Source: an uncultured Pelagibacteraceae bacterium
Lineage (GTDB): Bacteria; Pseudomonadota; Alphaproteobacteria; Pelagibacterales; Pelagibacteraceae
Assembly (NCBI GenBank): GCA_902557785.1
Contig: CACEBP010000001.1
Coordinates: 1-64,000, forward strand
Direction: 5' to 3'
Length of the DNA: 64,000 bases
The position numbers and the translations under genes were made by a program. Position 1 is the first letter of the stretch; each line of letters begins with the position of its first letter. Positions 8,116 through 17,051 of this stretch are shown piece by piece. The notes beneath the pieces were generated by a model. That model made no database searches and was not told the origin of the DNA. It worked only from the letters and a program-made list of their open reading frames with translations.

Positions 8116-8767
8116 AGTTTTCCTTGATACTGAGACTACTGGTTTATCTTTTCGAGATGGACATAAAATTGTTGAAATAGCCTGTATTGAAACTAAAGAT
8201 TTAATAAAAACCGGAAAAGTATTTCATAAATTAATAAATCCTAAAAGAAGTATGCCCGAGGAAGCATTTAAAGTGCATGGTTTTTCTCAAGAATTTTTGA
8301 GTGACAAGGAAACCTTTGATAAAGTTGTCGAAGAGTTTTTAAATTTTATCAAAGATAAAAGAATTATAATTCATAACGCATCTTTTGATTTAGGTTTTTT
8401 AAATGGAGAACTTGAATTAATTCAAAAAGAGAAGATTAAGAATGAATTAGTAATAGATACGTTAGAGCTAGCAAGAAACAAGTTTCCGGGAACATCAAAT
8501 TCTTTAGATGCGCTTTGTAAAAGATTTAACATAGATTTATCGCGAAGAACAAAACATAATGCCTTATTAGACTGTGAGTTGTTAAGAGAGGTTTACATAA
8601 ATTTATTAGGTGAAAAAGAGCCTAAATTTAATCTTTCGAGCAGTCCGTCTGAAATTAGTTTTAACAAATCAAAAGATTATAATAAAACGATAGTAAAAAT
8701 TTCAGACAACGAATTAAAAAATCATGAAAGATTTATCAAGACAGAATTAAAAAAGAATTTTTACTGA
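8108..8767 (+). CDS. dnaQ: DNA polymerase III epsilon subunit (3'-5' proofreading exonuclease)
   Basis: 219 residues. DEDDh exonuclease motifs: DTETTG (7-12), HNASFDLGF (Exo II) and the HNALLDCELL block (Exo III) with the general-base His. Proofreads errors in the replicative holoenzyme. The C-terminal tail after about residue 185 would carry the alpha-binding segment; a clear QLxLxL-type beta-clamp motif was not seen. Last gene of the ppsR operon. Its 3' end overlaps the convergent secB by 7 bases. Confidence 0.93.
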   Translation: MNEVFLDTETTGLSFRDGHKIVEIACIETKDLIKTGKVFHKLINPKRSMPEEAFKVHGFSQEFLSDKETFDKVVEEFLNFIKDKRIIIHNASFDLGFLNGELELIQKEKIKNELVIDTLELARNKFPGTSNSLDALCKRFNIDLSRRTKHNALLDCELLREVYINLLGEKEPKFNLSSSPSEISFNKSKDYNKTIVKISDNELKNHERFIKTELKKNFY

Positions 8768-9180
8768 ACTTTTCTCATTTTGTACAATTTTTCAAAATCA
8801 ACAGTTTCATTAATTTTAATATTTTTAAATCCAGACCTTTCAAATAAAAAAACAAAAATTTGTCTTAACTCAGGATAAATTTTTTTTGGTATATCAACTA
8901 AAATAATATTTTCCATTTTTTCCTTTGCTAGTTTCTCATCTTTAAATTCTACTATTGTAGAAAACACAATTTTTGTATCAATTTTTTCAAAGTTATCTTT
9001 AACTGGCGATAGTTTTAAACTGGTTTCAACTTCAATTATATGTTGTTTAACTTGAACACTTTTTATATCGATTTTGATTTTGTAATTAGCTATATCTTTA
9101 GTAAGAAGAAAAAAAGTTTTAGGATTAGGTATATTAAAATTTAACTCTTTAATATATTTTCCAATAATTTTATGTGTCAT
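8761..9180 (-). CDS. secB: Protein-export chaperone SecB
   Basis: 139 residues, near the family's usual 150-160. IKELNFNIPNP near the N-terminus matches the SecB signature (L-F-x-PNxP), the central strands with VEVETSL-like spacing follow, and the PPNIFPYxR-type region is present as KIYPELRQIFVFLFERSGF. SecB tetramers hold unfolded preproteins and hand them to SecA. Overlaps fxsA by 11 bases (start inside fxsA); the secB-fxsA pair is conserved in alphaproteobacteria beside dnaQ. Confidence 0.88.
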   Translation of the reverse strand: MTHKIIGKYIKELNFNIPNPKTFFLLTKDIANYKIKIDIKSVQVKQHIIEVETSLKLSPVKDNFEKIDTKIVFSTIVEFKDEKLAKEKMENIILVDIPKKIYPELRQIFVFLFERSGFKNIKINETVDFEKLYKMRKVQ

Positions 9181-9589
9181 CTTTTTTATTTTCTACTATT
9201 TCGGCATCAATTGTTTCACTTTTTTTTTTTATATCTTCCATCGGCTTGTTTTTTAAAGCTAAACTTAAAAAAATCTTTCTGGTAAAAGGTATTAGTAGTA
9301 GAAAACCAATTAAATCTGTAAAAAAGCCTGGTATTATAAGTAATAAAGCGGCAATTGCTATTGATGCTCCAGACATCATTTCATAAATTGGCATTTTATT
9401 TTGATATAGATTCACCATTCCTGACTTGAGAGTTTGAATTCCTTGAAGTTTTGCAAAATATAAACCTATTATTGCAGTTAAAAATATTAAAGCTACCGTG
9501 TTTAAAGCGCCAATCTGTCCTCCTATTTTGATTAATAGGAATATTTCTAATGCTGGAAGACCTATAAATAAGAGAAAAAATGGGTTCAT
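9170..9589 (-). CDS. fxsA: FxsA family inner-membrane protein
   Basis: 139 residues with membrane segments at about 3-20, 28-47 and 75-105. The family's GLPALEIFLLIKIG opening and the PGFFTDLIGFLLLIPFTR block are clear. FxsA overproduction relieves phage T7 exclusion in E. coli; the normal role is unknown. The hydrophilic C-terminal tail (KSETIDAEIVENKK) ends like many alphaproteobacterial members. Divergent from the Tim44-like gene across 44 bases. Confidence 0.88.
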   Translation of the reverse strand: MNPFFLLFIGLPALEIFLLIKIGGQIGALNTVALIFLTAIIGLYFAKLQGIQTLKSGMVNLYQNKMPIYEMMSGASIAIAALLLIIPGFFTDLIGFLLLIPFTRKIFLSLALKNKPMEDIKKKSETIDAEIVENKKDDT

Positions 9590-9633
9590 TTGTCTGATAC
9601 AAAAATATATGATTAATGTATATTTTTCAAATT

Positions 9634-10236
9634 ATGAGTAATAATTTTGGGTACATAGACATTATTTTGTTAGGCATGATCGCGGGATTCATCATTTTGC
9701 GACTAAGAAGTATTCTAGGAAGAAAAACTGGTCACGAGTCAAAGGTATACCCAGGATTTGCCGAGAAAGAATTCAATATACCAAAAAATGAAGTCAAATC
9801 AGTCAAGCCAGATTTTAATATTTTGGAGGGCAAAGAAAAAAAAGAGTTTCTTAGAGGTGCAGAAATTGCTTATGAGAGTATTTTAACTTCTTTTGCTAAC
9901 GGAGACTTAATTAAATTAAAAAGTTTATTATCATCAAATATGTTTACGAATTTTTCTGAAGCTATTAAAACTAGAAATAAAGAAGGTATTGTATCTGAAT
10001 TTACATTTATTGGTGTTAAAGAGTCTTCAGTAGAAAAATATGAAAAAATTAAAGATAATTTATTCGCTACTGTTAAATTTGTCGCTGAAGTAATATCTGT
10101 TAAAAAAGACAAGGATAATAAATTAATAGAGGGAAATCCTGATAAAATAAAGTTTGTTACTGATAGCTGGAAATTTACAAGAAATATAAAGCAAAAAGAT
10201 CTAAATTGGTATTTATCTGAAATTATCAGCAAGTGA
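9634..10236 (+). CDS. Tim44-like domain, membrane-anchored protein
   Basis: 200 residues. One N-terminal membrane segment (about 8-24, IDIILLGMIAGFIILRL), a linker, then a C-terminal Tim44/NTF2-like domain starting FLRGAEIAYESILTSFANGDLIKLKSLLS. Alphaproteobacterial relatives (TimA type) resemble the mitochondrial import motor subunit Tim44; their function is not settled, with lipid or protein binding proposed. An in-frame ATG exists at 9616, but the start at 9634 (MSNNFGYIDI) fits the family and leaves room for a leader. Followed by an Smr gene overlapping at GTGA, matching the usual FxsA/Tim44/Smr neighbourhood without mltA. Confidence 0.82.
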   Translation: MSNNFGYIDIILLGMIAGFIILRLRSILGRKTGHESKVYPGFAEKEFNIPKNEVKSVKPDFNILEGKEKKEFLRGAEIAYESILTSFANGDLIKLKSLLSSNMFTNFSEAIKTRNKEGIVSEFTFIGVKESSVEKYEKIKDNLFATVKFVAEVISVKKDKDNKLIEGNPDKIKFVTDSWKFTRNIKQKDLNWYLSEIISK

Positions 10237-10652
10237 TAAAAAAAAAAGTACTAAACCAAGAAGATAAGAAAACTTGGGAAGAATATATTAAAAATCCTTC
10301 CGATATTTACGACAAAGATCAGAACATCTTGAATAACACTAAGCGAAGAGAGCGTTATAGATTTGATTTACACGGATTTACTTTGGAAGAGGCTAATAAC
10401 AAAGTAAAAGAAATTATAGAACACTGTGTTAAAAATAAATTTAGAGAATTGTTACTTATTACCGGAAAAGGTTTACATTCCAAAAATGATAAAGACGCAT
10501 ATATATCTAAGGACTTAGGGAAATTAAAACATTCCGTTCCTGAATTTATAAAAACAAATTCAGAAATAAATAAACTAATTGTCTCGATTGCTGATGCTGA
10601 TAAAAAAGATGGAGGTGAGGGAGCGATTATAATTAAATTGAAAAATTTATAA
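10233..10652 (+). CDS. Smr-domain protein
   Basis: 139 residues, GTG start that overlaps the previous stop as GTGA. After a charged N-terminal stretch comes [17 protein letters not shown] with the Smr LDLHG motif, then [11 protein letters not shown] (TGxGxHS) and a C-terminal [10 protein letters not shown] (GGxGAxxVxL). Smr domains nick DNA or cleave RNA; recent work on other families links them to stalled ribosomes. The specific substrate here is unknown. Its 3' end overlaps convergent hslU by 6 bases. Confidence 0.88.
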   Translation: MIKKKVLNQEDKKTWEEYIKNPSDIYDKDQNILNNTKRRERYRFDLHGFTLEEANNKVKEIIEHCVKNKFRELLLITGKGLHSKNDKDAYISKDLGKLKHSVPEFIKTNSEINKLIVSIADADKKDGGEGAIIIKLKNL

Positions 10653-12020
10653 TATAAATTTGGACAAATCTGTGTCTTTTACTAGGTTTCCTAAGTTATC
10701 TTTTACGTATTTTTGATCAACCGTAATTGTTTCGCCTGTTTTATCTGTTGCATTAAAACTAATATCATCCAAAACTTTTTCAATAATAGTATGGAGTCTT
10801 CTGGCACCAATATTTTCAACTGATGAATTTACTTCAGCAGAAATTTTAGCAAGCATATCAATCCCATCATCTGTAAATACAAGATTTACGTTTTCAGTTT
10901 TTAACAATTCTTTATATTGTTTTATCAAGCTATTATCGGGTTCTTTAAGAATTCTTTTAAAATCCTCTTCTTTTAGCGCATTTAATTCAACCCTTATCGG
11001 CAATCTACCTTGTAATTCAGGTAACAAATCAGATGGTTTAGCTAATTGAAATGCTCCAGAAGCGATGAATAAAATATGATCAGTTTTAATTGGACCGTGC
11101 TTAGTGCTTACAGTTGTTCCTTCTATTAGAGGCAATAGATCTCTTTGAACACCTTCTCTTGAAACGTCACCGCCAACCCTATCGCTTCTTGCGGAAACTT
11201 TATCAATTTCATCTAAGAAAACTATTCCGTTTTCCTCTGTAGCTTTTTTTGCCTCAATAATAATTTTATCCTCTTCAATCATTTTGTCTGATTCCTGCGC
11301 AACTAAAATGTCATGAGACTCTTTAACAGTCATTTTTTTCTTTTTACCTTTTTTACCACCCATAGATTTTCCTAAAATATCCCCAAGATTTACCATCCCA
11401 ACGTTTCCACCGGGCATCCCAGGTATTTCAAAACTTTGAAGTGGCGAAGAAGTATTTTGAACTTCTATCTCGATTTCGTTGTTATCTAAGTCGCCAGTTC
11501 TCAATCTTTTTCTAAAACTCTCCCTTGTTGCAACACTTGCTTTATTACCCACAAGCGCATCTAATACTTTATCCTCTGCTTTCAATTCTGCTTTTGCCTT
11601 AACTTCTTTTCTCTTCTTCTCTCTTTCCATAGCTATTGCTATTTCAATTAAATCTCTAATGATTTGTTCTACATCTCTACCTACATAACCAACTTCTGTA
11701 AATCTTGTTGCTTCAACTTTTATAAAAGGAGCTTGTGCTAATTTAGAAAGCCTTCTAGAAATTTCTGTTTTACCAACCCCTGTAGGTCCGATCATTAAAA
11801 TATTTTTTGGAAGAACTTCATCTCTCATTTCATCTGATAAGGCTTGTCTTCTCCATCTGTTTCTTAATGCAACAGCTACGGCTTTTTTTGCATCTTTTTG
11901 GCCAATTACGTATCTATCTAATTCTGATACAATTTCTCTTGGAGAAAGCGCGCTTACTTTAGAAGTTTCTTTATCTTTTTTTACTACTTTTAAATTTGTA
12001 ACTTTATTTGATGGTGCCAT
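10647..12020 (-). CDS. hslU: HslU ATPase of the HslUV protease
   Basis: 457 residues from the ATG at 12018-12020, chosen because it is one base after the hslV stop and gives the expected [16 protein letters not shown] start. Walker A is GPTGVGKT, Walker B is VFLDEIDK, the intermediate I-domain lies between, and the sensor/C-terminal [18 protein letters not shown] and terminal FIL (which docks into HslV) are present. Unfolds proteins and feeds them to HslV. An in-frame extension to 12077 would overlap hslV by 56 bases and is not credible. Confidence 0.96.
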   Translation of the reverse strand: MAPSNKVTNLKVVKKDKETSKVSALSPREIVSELDRYVIGQKDAKKAVAVALRNRWRRQALSDEMRDEVLPKNILMIGPTGVGKTEISRRLSKLAQAPFIKVEATRFTEVGYVGRDVEQIIRDLIEIAIAMEREKKRKEVKAKAELKAEDKVLDALVGNKASVATRESFRKRLRTGDLDNNEIEIEVQNTSSPLQSFEIPGMPGGNVGMVNLGDILGKSMGGKKGKKKKMTVKESHDILVAQESDKMIEEDKIIIEAKKATEENGIVFLDEIDKVSARSDRVGGDVSREGVQRDLLPLIEGTTVSTKHGPIKTDHILFIASGAFQLAKPSDLLPELQGRLPIRVELNALKEEDFKRILKEPDNSLIKQYKELLKTENVNLVFTDDGIDMLAKISAEVNSSVENIGARRLHTIIEKVLDDISFNATDKTGETITVDQKYVKDNLGNLVKDTDLSKFIL

Positions 12021-12021
12021 A

Positions 12022-12561
12022 TTAAACTTTTTCCACTGTAACGTTGTTATTGGTGAACACACATATGTCTGATGCAACTTTAATAGATTTTCTGGCTATA
12101 TCTTCAGCGTTCATATCAGTTTCAGCCAAAACTTTTGCAGCCGCTAAAGCGTAATTACCACCTGATCCAATTCCAATTATTCCATCTTCAGGTTCCAAGA
12201 CATCCCCTGTTCCTGAAATTATAAAACTATGTTTTTTATCGGCTACAGCCATTAATGCCTCTAACCTTCTTAAAAATTTATCACTTCTCCAATCTTTTGC
12301 CAACTCTACTGCAGCTCTTTGTAGGTTACCTGCATGTTTTTCAAGTTTGGCCTCTAATCTCTCAAACAAAGTAAGAGCATCTGCAGTTGATCCGGCAAAT
12401 CCTGCAATCACTCCTCTGTTTTCAATTTTTCTTACTTTTTTGGCTTTGCTTTTCAAAACAGTATTACCCAAACTAACTTGGCCATCTCCAGCAACTACAG
12501 TTTCACCATTTTTTCTAAGTAGGACAATCGTTGTTCCGTGCCACTTTTCAGCTGTATTCAT
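12022..12561 (-). CDS. hslV: HslV peptidase of the HslUV protease
   Basis: 179 residues. The processing site WHGTTIVLL places the catalytic Thr directly after HG (residue 10). [26 protein letters not shown] and [13 protein letters not shown] are the family's conserved blocks. Threonine protease ring, partner of HslU, and often part of the heat-shock regulon. Only a weak sigma-32-like pattern is seen upstream. First gene of the leftward hslVU pair, 101 bases from divergent hisB; the hslVU-hisBHAFE neighbourhood is common in alphaproteobacteria. Confidence 0.97.
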   Translation of the reverse strand: MNTAEKWHGTTIVLLRKNGETVVAGDGQVSLGNTVLKSKAKKVRKIENRGVIAGFAGSTADALTLFERLEAKLEKHAGNLQRAAVELAKDWRSDKFLRRLEALMAVADKKHSFIISGTGDVLEPEDGIIGIGSGGNYALAAAKVLAETDMNAEDIARKSIKVASDICVFTNNNVTVEKV

Positions 12562-12612
12562 ATTGTTATATGTGGAGATTAATTTTGGATCTTCAATAGT
12601 AAATCTGATTTA

Positions 12613-12641
12613 TTGATAAAATGACCGATTATATATATATC
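12613..12641 (+). promoter_or_regulatory. Putative promoter of the hisBHAFE operon
   Basis: TTGATA (12613-12618) and TATATC (12636-12641) lie 17 bases apart, 21 bases before the hisB ATG. The surrounding TATATATATA run allows other registers. No leader peptide with a run of His codons fits the remaining leader, so attenuation by ribosome stalling is unlikely. Confidence 0.4.
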
Positions 12642-12662
12642 AAGGATTAATCAGAGAAATTT

Positions 12663-13253
12663 ATGGCAAGAAAAGCAAAAATTAGTAGAAAGACGAAAGA
12701 AACCAGTATTTCTGTTTCCGTTAATCTAGACGGCAAAGGAAAATATAAAATTAAAACTGGAATAGGTTTTTTAGATCACATGTTAGAACAACTGTCTAAG
12801 CATTCTTTAATTGATTTAGAGGTAAATGCAAAGGGTGACACTCATATTGATTTACACCACACTACTGAAGATACAGGAATAGCTATTGGGGAAGCTATTA
12901 AAAAAGCTGCTGGTAACCGAAAAGGTATTAGAAGATATGCATCAACAATGATACCAATGGACGAAACTTTAAGCAGAGTATCCATTGATGTTTCAAACCG
13001 GCCATATTTAATTTGGAAAGTTAATTTAAAAGTAGAAAAGTTAGGTGAGATGGATACAGAATTATTTAAAGAATGGTTCCAGGCTTTTTCCCAGTCTGCT
13101 GGTGTTACTTTACATGTAGAAAATATTTATGGTGAAAATAGTCACCACAAAATTGAGTCTTGTTACAAAGGTCTAGCTAGATCATTAAAAGATGCTCTAG
13201 AAGTTGATAAAAGAATTAAAAACTCGATACCTTCGACTAAAGGCTCTATTTAA
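12663..13253 (+). CDS. hisB: Imidazoleglycerol-phosphate dehydratase
   Basis: 196 residues, the monofunctional IGPD form. Mn-binding motifs: [29 protein letters not shown] and the C-terminal [18 protein letters not shown]. Dehydrates IGP to imidazole acetol phosphate (histidine step 6). Leads a five-gene his cluster; hisG, hisD, hisC, hisI and the phosphatase must lie elsewhere. Confidence 0.97.
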   Translation: MARKAKISRKTKETSISVSVNLDGKGKYKIKTGIGFLDHMLEQLSKHSLIDLEVNAKGDTHIDLHHTTEDTGIAIGEAIKKAAGNRKGIRRYASTMIPMDETLSRVSIDVSNRPYLIWKVNLKVEKLGEMDTELFKEWFQAFSQSAGVTLHVENIYGENSHHKIESCYKGLARSLKDALEVDKRIKNSIPSTKGSI

Positions 13254-13258
13254 TTTTG

Positions 13259-13885
13259 ATGAACGTCACAATTGTTGACTACCAATCGGGCAATATAAGC
13301 TCAGTCATTAACTCTTTTACAGAGGTTGCTAAAGGTAAAGTTAATTTAGAAGTAACTTCAGATATTAATAAAATAAAATCGAGCGATAAAATTGTTTTAC
13401 CAGGCCAAGGCTCTTTTAAAAGCTGCGTAGATTCTCTCAACAACATCAATGGTTTGGCTGAAACGCTTAAAGAATTTGCAATAATAAATAAAAAACCTTT
13501 ATTAGGTATTTGTGTAGGCTTACAAATGTTTGCTGATGTTGGTTATGAAGAAGCAGAAACAAAAGGATTAGGATGGATTGCTGGTAAAGTTTCTAAAATT
13601 GATAATCAAAACGGTAAATTTAAACTTCCACATATTGGTTGGAACGAAATCGAAATACAAAAAGAAAGTAAAATATTTAAAGACATCAAAAATAAATCTC
13701 ATATGTATTTCGTTCATAGTTATGAATTTATTCCAGAAGATAAATCAGTAATTTCATCAACAACAGATTATTCATCTAAGATAGTTTGCTCTGTTGAAAG
13801 AGATAATTTATTTGGAACACAGTTTCATCCAGAAAAAAGTGATAAAATTGGATTAAAAATAATTGATAACTTTTTAAAATTATAA
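13259..13885 (+). CDS. hisH: Imidazole glycerol phosphate synthase, glutaminase subunit
   Basis: 208 residues from ATG 13259; the TTG at 13256 would add one residue only. Class I amidotransferase: oxyanion strand PGQGSF, nucleophile Cys in LLGICVGLQMF, and the His/Glu pair in FGTQFHPEKS. Supplies ammonia from glutamine to HisF. Five bases after hisB; its stop overlaps the hisA start by one base. Confidence 0.95.
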   Translation: MNVTIVDYQSGNISSVINSFTEVAKGKVNLEVTSDINKIKSSDKIVLPGQGSFKSCVDSLNNINGLAETLKEFAIINKKPLLGICVGLQMFADVGYEEAETKGLGWIAGKVSKIDNQNGKFKLPHIGWNEIEIQKESKIFKDIKNKSHMYFVHSYEFIPEDKSVISSTTDYSSKIVCSVERDNLFGTQFHPEKSDKIGLKIIDNFLKL

Positions 13886-14610
13886 TGAAAATATTCCCTG
13901 CTATAGATATTAAAGATAAGAAATGTGTAAGATTAATCAAAGGAGACTTTGAAAATAAAACTGAATATAAAACTTCACCTATTGATCAAGCAGGTAAATT
14001 TAAACAACATGGTTTTAAAAATTTACATATTGTTGATTTAGATGGAGCACTAACAGGTAAAATAGTTAATTTAGATGTAATTAAAGAAATAGTAAGCAAG
14101 TATGATTTGAGAATCGAAATAGGTGGTGGCGTTAGATCTCTTGATAGTATCAAGCAATACATTGATGTAGGTGTTGAAAAAGTAATTTTGGGAAGTGGTG
14201 CGATTAAAAATAAAGAATTTTTAAAAGATGCGTGTCAAAAATATAAAAATCAAATTGCTTTAGGATTAGACGCAAAGGATGGAAATCTCTCTGTGTCAGG
14301 CTGGAAAGAAAATTTAAATGTAAAAACTATAGATTTTCTAAAAGATGTAAACAATTATGGAGTGAGCAGAATTATTTACACAGATATAAATAGAGATGGA
14401 ATGAAGACTAGCCCTAACTTAGATGAGACAGTTAAAATTGCAGAGCTTTCTAATTGTCCTGTTGTGATTTCAGGAGGTGTTTCTTCAATAAATGATATTA
14501 AGAAAGCTAAAGAGTTAAACAATAATAAAATTGAAGGTATCATTGTTGGTAAAGCTATTTATGATGGTGATATCAAACTAGATGAGCTAGCGAAGGAGAT
14601 CAGTGCTTAA
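13885..14610 (+). CDS. hisA: ProFAR isomerase HisA
   Basis: 241 residues, a (beta/alpha)8 barrel with two half-barrel repeats. Catalytic Asp8 in [14 protein letters not shown], phosphate loop IGGGVRS, second catalytic Asp in LGLDAKDG and the ISGGVSS loop. Amadori isomerisation of ProFAR to PRFAR, the substrate of HisF encoded next. Its last codons contain the GTG start of hisF (8-base overlap). Confidence 0.95.
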   Translation: MKIFPAIDIKDKKCVRLIKGDFENKTEYKTSPIDQAGKFKQHGFKNLHIVDLDGALTGKIVNLDVIKEIVSKYDLRIEIGGGVRSLDSIKQYIDVGVEKVILGSGAIKNKEFLKDACQKYKNQIALGLDAKDGNLSVSGWKENLNVKTIDFLKDVNNYGVSRIIYTDINRDGMKTSPNLDETVKIAELSNCPVVISGGVSSINDIKKAKELNNNKIEGIIVGKAIYDGDIKLDELAKEISA

Positions 14611-15361
14611 AAATAGAATTATACCTTGTCTTGATGTTAAGAACGGGAGAGTAGTTAAAGGTATTAACTTTGTTGAATTAAAAGATGCTGGAGATCCGGT
14701 TGAACAAGCTAAGATCTATAGTGACGGTGGAGCTGATGAGATTTGTTTTTTAGATATTACTGCATCAAATGAAAACAGAGAGACAATTATTGACATTGTA
14801 AAAAAAACAGCGAAAGAATGTTTTGTTCCTTTAACTGTAGGAGGTGGTGTTAGAACTATACAGAATATAACTGATTTACTATTAGCAGGAGCAGATAAGG
14901 TTTCTATAAATACAGCAGCAGTTAAGGACGTTGGTTTTGTTAATGAGGCGTCAAAAAAATTTGGTTCTCAATGTATTGTTGTAGCAATAGACGCTAAAAA
15001 AGTTTCAAATAATAAATGGGAAGTTTTTACACATGGTGGAAGAAATAAAACAGGTATTGATGTTGTAGAATTTGCTAAACAAGTGGAAACAAATGGAGCA
15101 GGAGAAATTCTATTAACTTCTATGGATAGAGATGGAACAAAGTCTGGTTATGACGTTGAATTATTAAAATTGATTACTGATAACACGAATATTCCTGTTA
15201 TTGCTTCTGGTGGAGTGGGAACTTTAGATCATTTTTACGATGGTATAGTTAATGGTGGAGCGAGTGCAGTTCTAGCAGCCTCTATTTTCCATTACGGTGA
15301 ATATAAAATTAAAGAAGCTAAAGAATATTTGAAATCTAAGAATGTATCGGTAAGATTATAA
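14603..15361 (+). CDS. hisF: Imidazole glycerol phosphate synthase, cyclase subunit
   Basis: 252 residues, GTG start overlapping hisA by 8 bases. Catalytic Asp11 in [14 protein letters not shown] and Asp130 in VVAIDAK, with phosphate loops VGGGVR and ASGGVG. Forms IGP and AICAR from PRFAR with ammonia from HisH. AICAR feeds purine synthesis through PurH, whose 3' end begins this window. Confidence 0.96.
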   Translation: MLKNRIIPCLDVKNGRVVKGINFVELKDAGDPVEQAKIYSDGGADEICFLDITASNENRETIIDIVKKTAKECFVPLTVGGGVRTIQNITDLLLAGADKVSINTAAVKDVGFVNEASKKFGSQCIVVAIDAKKVSNNKWEVFTHGGRNKTGIDVVEFAKQVETNGAGEILLTSMDRDGTKSGYDVELLKLITDNTNIPVIASGGVGTLDHFYDGIVNGGASAVLAASIFHYGEYKIKEAKEYLKSKNVSVRL

Positions 15362-15362
15362 A

Positions 15363-15635
15363 ATGTTTGAAAACCTAGAACAGTTAATGCAAATTATTAG
15401 AGAGAGAAAAAATTCATCTTCTGATAAATCCTACACGAATAAACTTCTCAACGATAAAAGCTTAAGTGTCGCAAAAGTTAAAGAGGAAATAGGAGAATTA
15501 ATAGAAGCTGTTGAACAAAACTCAAATAAAATACACGAAGCAGCAGATGTAATTTATCATTTGATGGTTTATCTTGAGGCTAATAATATTAAGGTTGAGG
15601 ATGTTATGAGTGAACTAAAAAAAAGACAAAAATGA
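15363..15635 (+). CDS. hisE: Phosphoribosyl-ATP pyrophosphatase
   Basis: 90 residues. MazG-like all-alpha fold with the metal motif EIGELIEAVEQ and EAADVIYHLMV. Hydrolyses PR-ATP to PR-AMP (histidine step 2). Separate from HisI, as in most alphaproteobacteria. Overlaps the HIT gene by 4 bases. Confidence 0.94.
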   Translation: MFENLEQLMQIIRERKNSSSDKSYTNKLLNDKSLSVAKVKEEIGELIEAVEQNSNKIHEAADVIYHLMVYLEANNIKVEDVMSELKKRQK

Positions 15636-15988
15636 GCTACGATAAAAATAATGTATTTGCAAAAATTCTTAGAGGAGAAATTCCTTGTAAGAAAGTTTAT
15701 GAAAACGACCATGTTTTAGCTTTTCATGATATTAATCCTCAAAAGAAAGTGCACGTATTAGTAATACCAAAAGGTGAATTTGTTGATCTAGATGATTTCA
15801 ATAATAAAGCCTCTGATAAAGAGATTGTCGAATTAAATAAAGCAGTTACACATGTAGCAAACTTAATGGGCTCAAAAGATAAAGGTTATAGAGCTCTCAC
15901 AAATATTGGAAGCGATGGAGGACAAGAAGTTCCTCATCTGCATTTTCATATTTTTGCAGGTGAAAATATAGGAAAGATGGTTAGCTAA
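15632..15988 (+). CDS. HIT-family nucleotide-binding protein (HinT-like)
   Basis: 118 residues. NVFAKILRGEIPCKKVYE opening and the catalytic triad motif VPHLHFHIFAG (HxHxHxx) near the C-terminus. HinT enzymes hydrolyse adenosine phosphoramidates and aminoacyl-AMP. Attached to the end of the his operon; a direct role in histidine synthesis is not indicated. Overlaps the acetyltransferase gene by one base (TAATG). Confidence 0.92.
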   Translation: MSYDKNNVFAKILRGEIPCKKVYENDHVLAFHDINPQKKVHVLVIPKGEFVDLDDFNNKASDKEIVELNKAVTHVANLMGSKDKGYRALTNIGSDGGQEVPHLHFHIFAGENIGKMVS

Positions 15989-16494
15989 TGGTTTCAAGAG
16001 TTAAAAGATATTTTTTAGAGATAAAAGATTTTTCGAATACTATAGATCTAAACCTTCCTGAAAATTATAAAATCATACTGGATGATAAAGATGATTTTAA
16101 ACTAAATAAATTTTTTTACAAACAAATCGGTCTAGATCATTATTGGAGAGATAGACTTCTTTGGTCTGATAAAGAATGGATAAAGTATGTAACAAATAAA
16201 AATTTAGAAACTCATGTTTTAAAAAAAGGAGAAGATCTTGTTGGTTATTACGAACAAGAATTTCATCCAATTTCTAATGAAGTAGAACTAATAAATATGG
16301 GAGTATTAAAAGAATTTAGAGGTTTAAAACTAGGATCAACACTTGTCAATCATGCTATTGCTAGCGCATCAAGAAAGAATCCAGTTAGGATGTGGGTTCA
16401 CACTTGTAGTTTAGATCACAAACACGCGCTGCAAAATTATAAGTCAAAAGGTTTTGAAATTTTTAAAGAGGAAGAAATAGATTTCGTTGCTTAA
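15988..16494 (+). CDS. GNAT-family N-acetyltransferase
   Basis: 168 residues. The core GNAT block VELINMGVLKEFRGLKLGSTLVNHAI contains the acetyl-CoA loop (RGLKLGS, a variant of R/Q-x-x-G-x-G/A). MWVHTCSLDHKHALQNYKSKGFEIFKEEE follows as the usual C-terminal yNxK-GF segment. The N-terminal 60 residues are less typical. The acceptor is unknown. Last gene of the his operon; its stop overlaps the convergent lolA stop by 4 bases. Confidence 0.8.
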   Translation: MVSRVKRYFLEIKDFSNTIDLNLPENYKIILDDKDDFKLNKFFYKQIGLDHYWRDRLLWSDKEWIKYVTNKNLETHVLKKGEDLVGYYEQEFHPISNEVELINMGVLKEFRGLKLGSTLVNHAIASASRKNPVRMWVHTCSLDHKHALQNYKSKGFEIFKEEEIDFVA

Positions 16495-17051
16495 TTCATC
16501 TCAGGAATTTTAAAAGTTCCTTTTTTAAACACATCATTTTTAGCGACAATTTTCAAAGAGAAATTTATATTATTGTTGTATTGGTCTATGATTTGCCAAC
16601 CTTTTAAATCTAATGTTTTTCTGTCGAAGAAAACTGTTATCTCATTTTCACCTAAATAAACCAACTTTATAATTCGGCCAGATAAATCCAATTTTCCAGA
16701 TTTTACAATTTCTAAAAGCTTATCTTTATATAAAATGTTTAGAAATGGAGATTGTGAAATAGGATAATAGTATGTTTTGTTATATCTCTTTTGTGTAATC
16801 GCTAATTTTTTTTTATTTATTATCAATTCTTTTTTTTTATCATCAAAATAATCACATTTTAATTTTCCAGGAAATTCTAAAAGACAACTTCCTTTTTCAG
16901 TTTTGTCATTAATTATCTGATCAAAAGTAAATTCTAAAGAATTTAAATTATTTAATTGTGTGATTATTTGAACTTTCTCATTAGCTGAAAGATTTGCTGA
17001 TAATAAAATAAAGATTATAAATATTTTAAAGTACTTCACGCTTACCAACAT
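16491..17051 (-). CDS. lolA: Outer-membrane lipoprotein carrier LolA
   Basis: 186 residues with an N-terminal signal peptide (KYFKIFIIFILLSANLSANE). The mature part has LolA-type strands (GSCLLEFPGKLKCDY, YYYPISQSPFLNIL, ITVFFDRKTLDLKGWQIIDQ). Carries lipoproteins across the periplasm from LolCDE to the outer membrane. Position directly after ftsK is the same as in E. coli and supports the call. The ATG at 17049-17051 overlaps ftsK by 26 bases; a GTG at 17037-17039 is an alternative start with a 14-base overlap. Confidence 0.8.
   Translation of the reverse strand: MLVSVKYFKIFIIFILLSANLSANEKVQIITQLNNLNSLEFTFDQIINDKTEKGSCLLEFPGKLKCDYFDDKKKELIINKKKLAITQKRYNKTYYYPISQSPFLNILYKDKLLEIVKSGKLDLSGRIIKLVYLGENEITVFFDRKTLDLKGWQIIDQYNNNINFSLKIVAKNDVFKKGTFKIPEMN

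Noticed and set aside
12021-12077. A longer HslU starting at 12077
   Set aside because: It would overlap hslV by 56 bases; the ATG at 12018-12020 gives the family N-terminus.
12562-12662. RpoH promoter before hslV
   Set aside because: Minus strand shows CTTGATA and GTCATTT 12 bases apart; the -10 has two mismatches and the spacing is short, so support is too weak.
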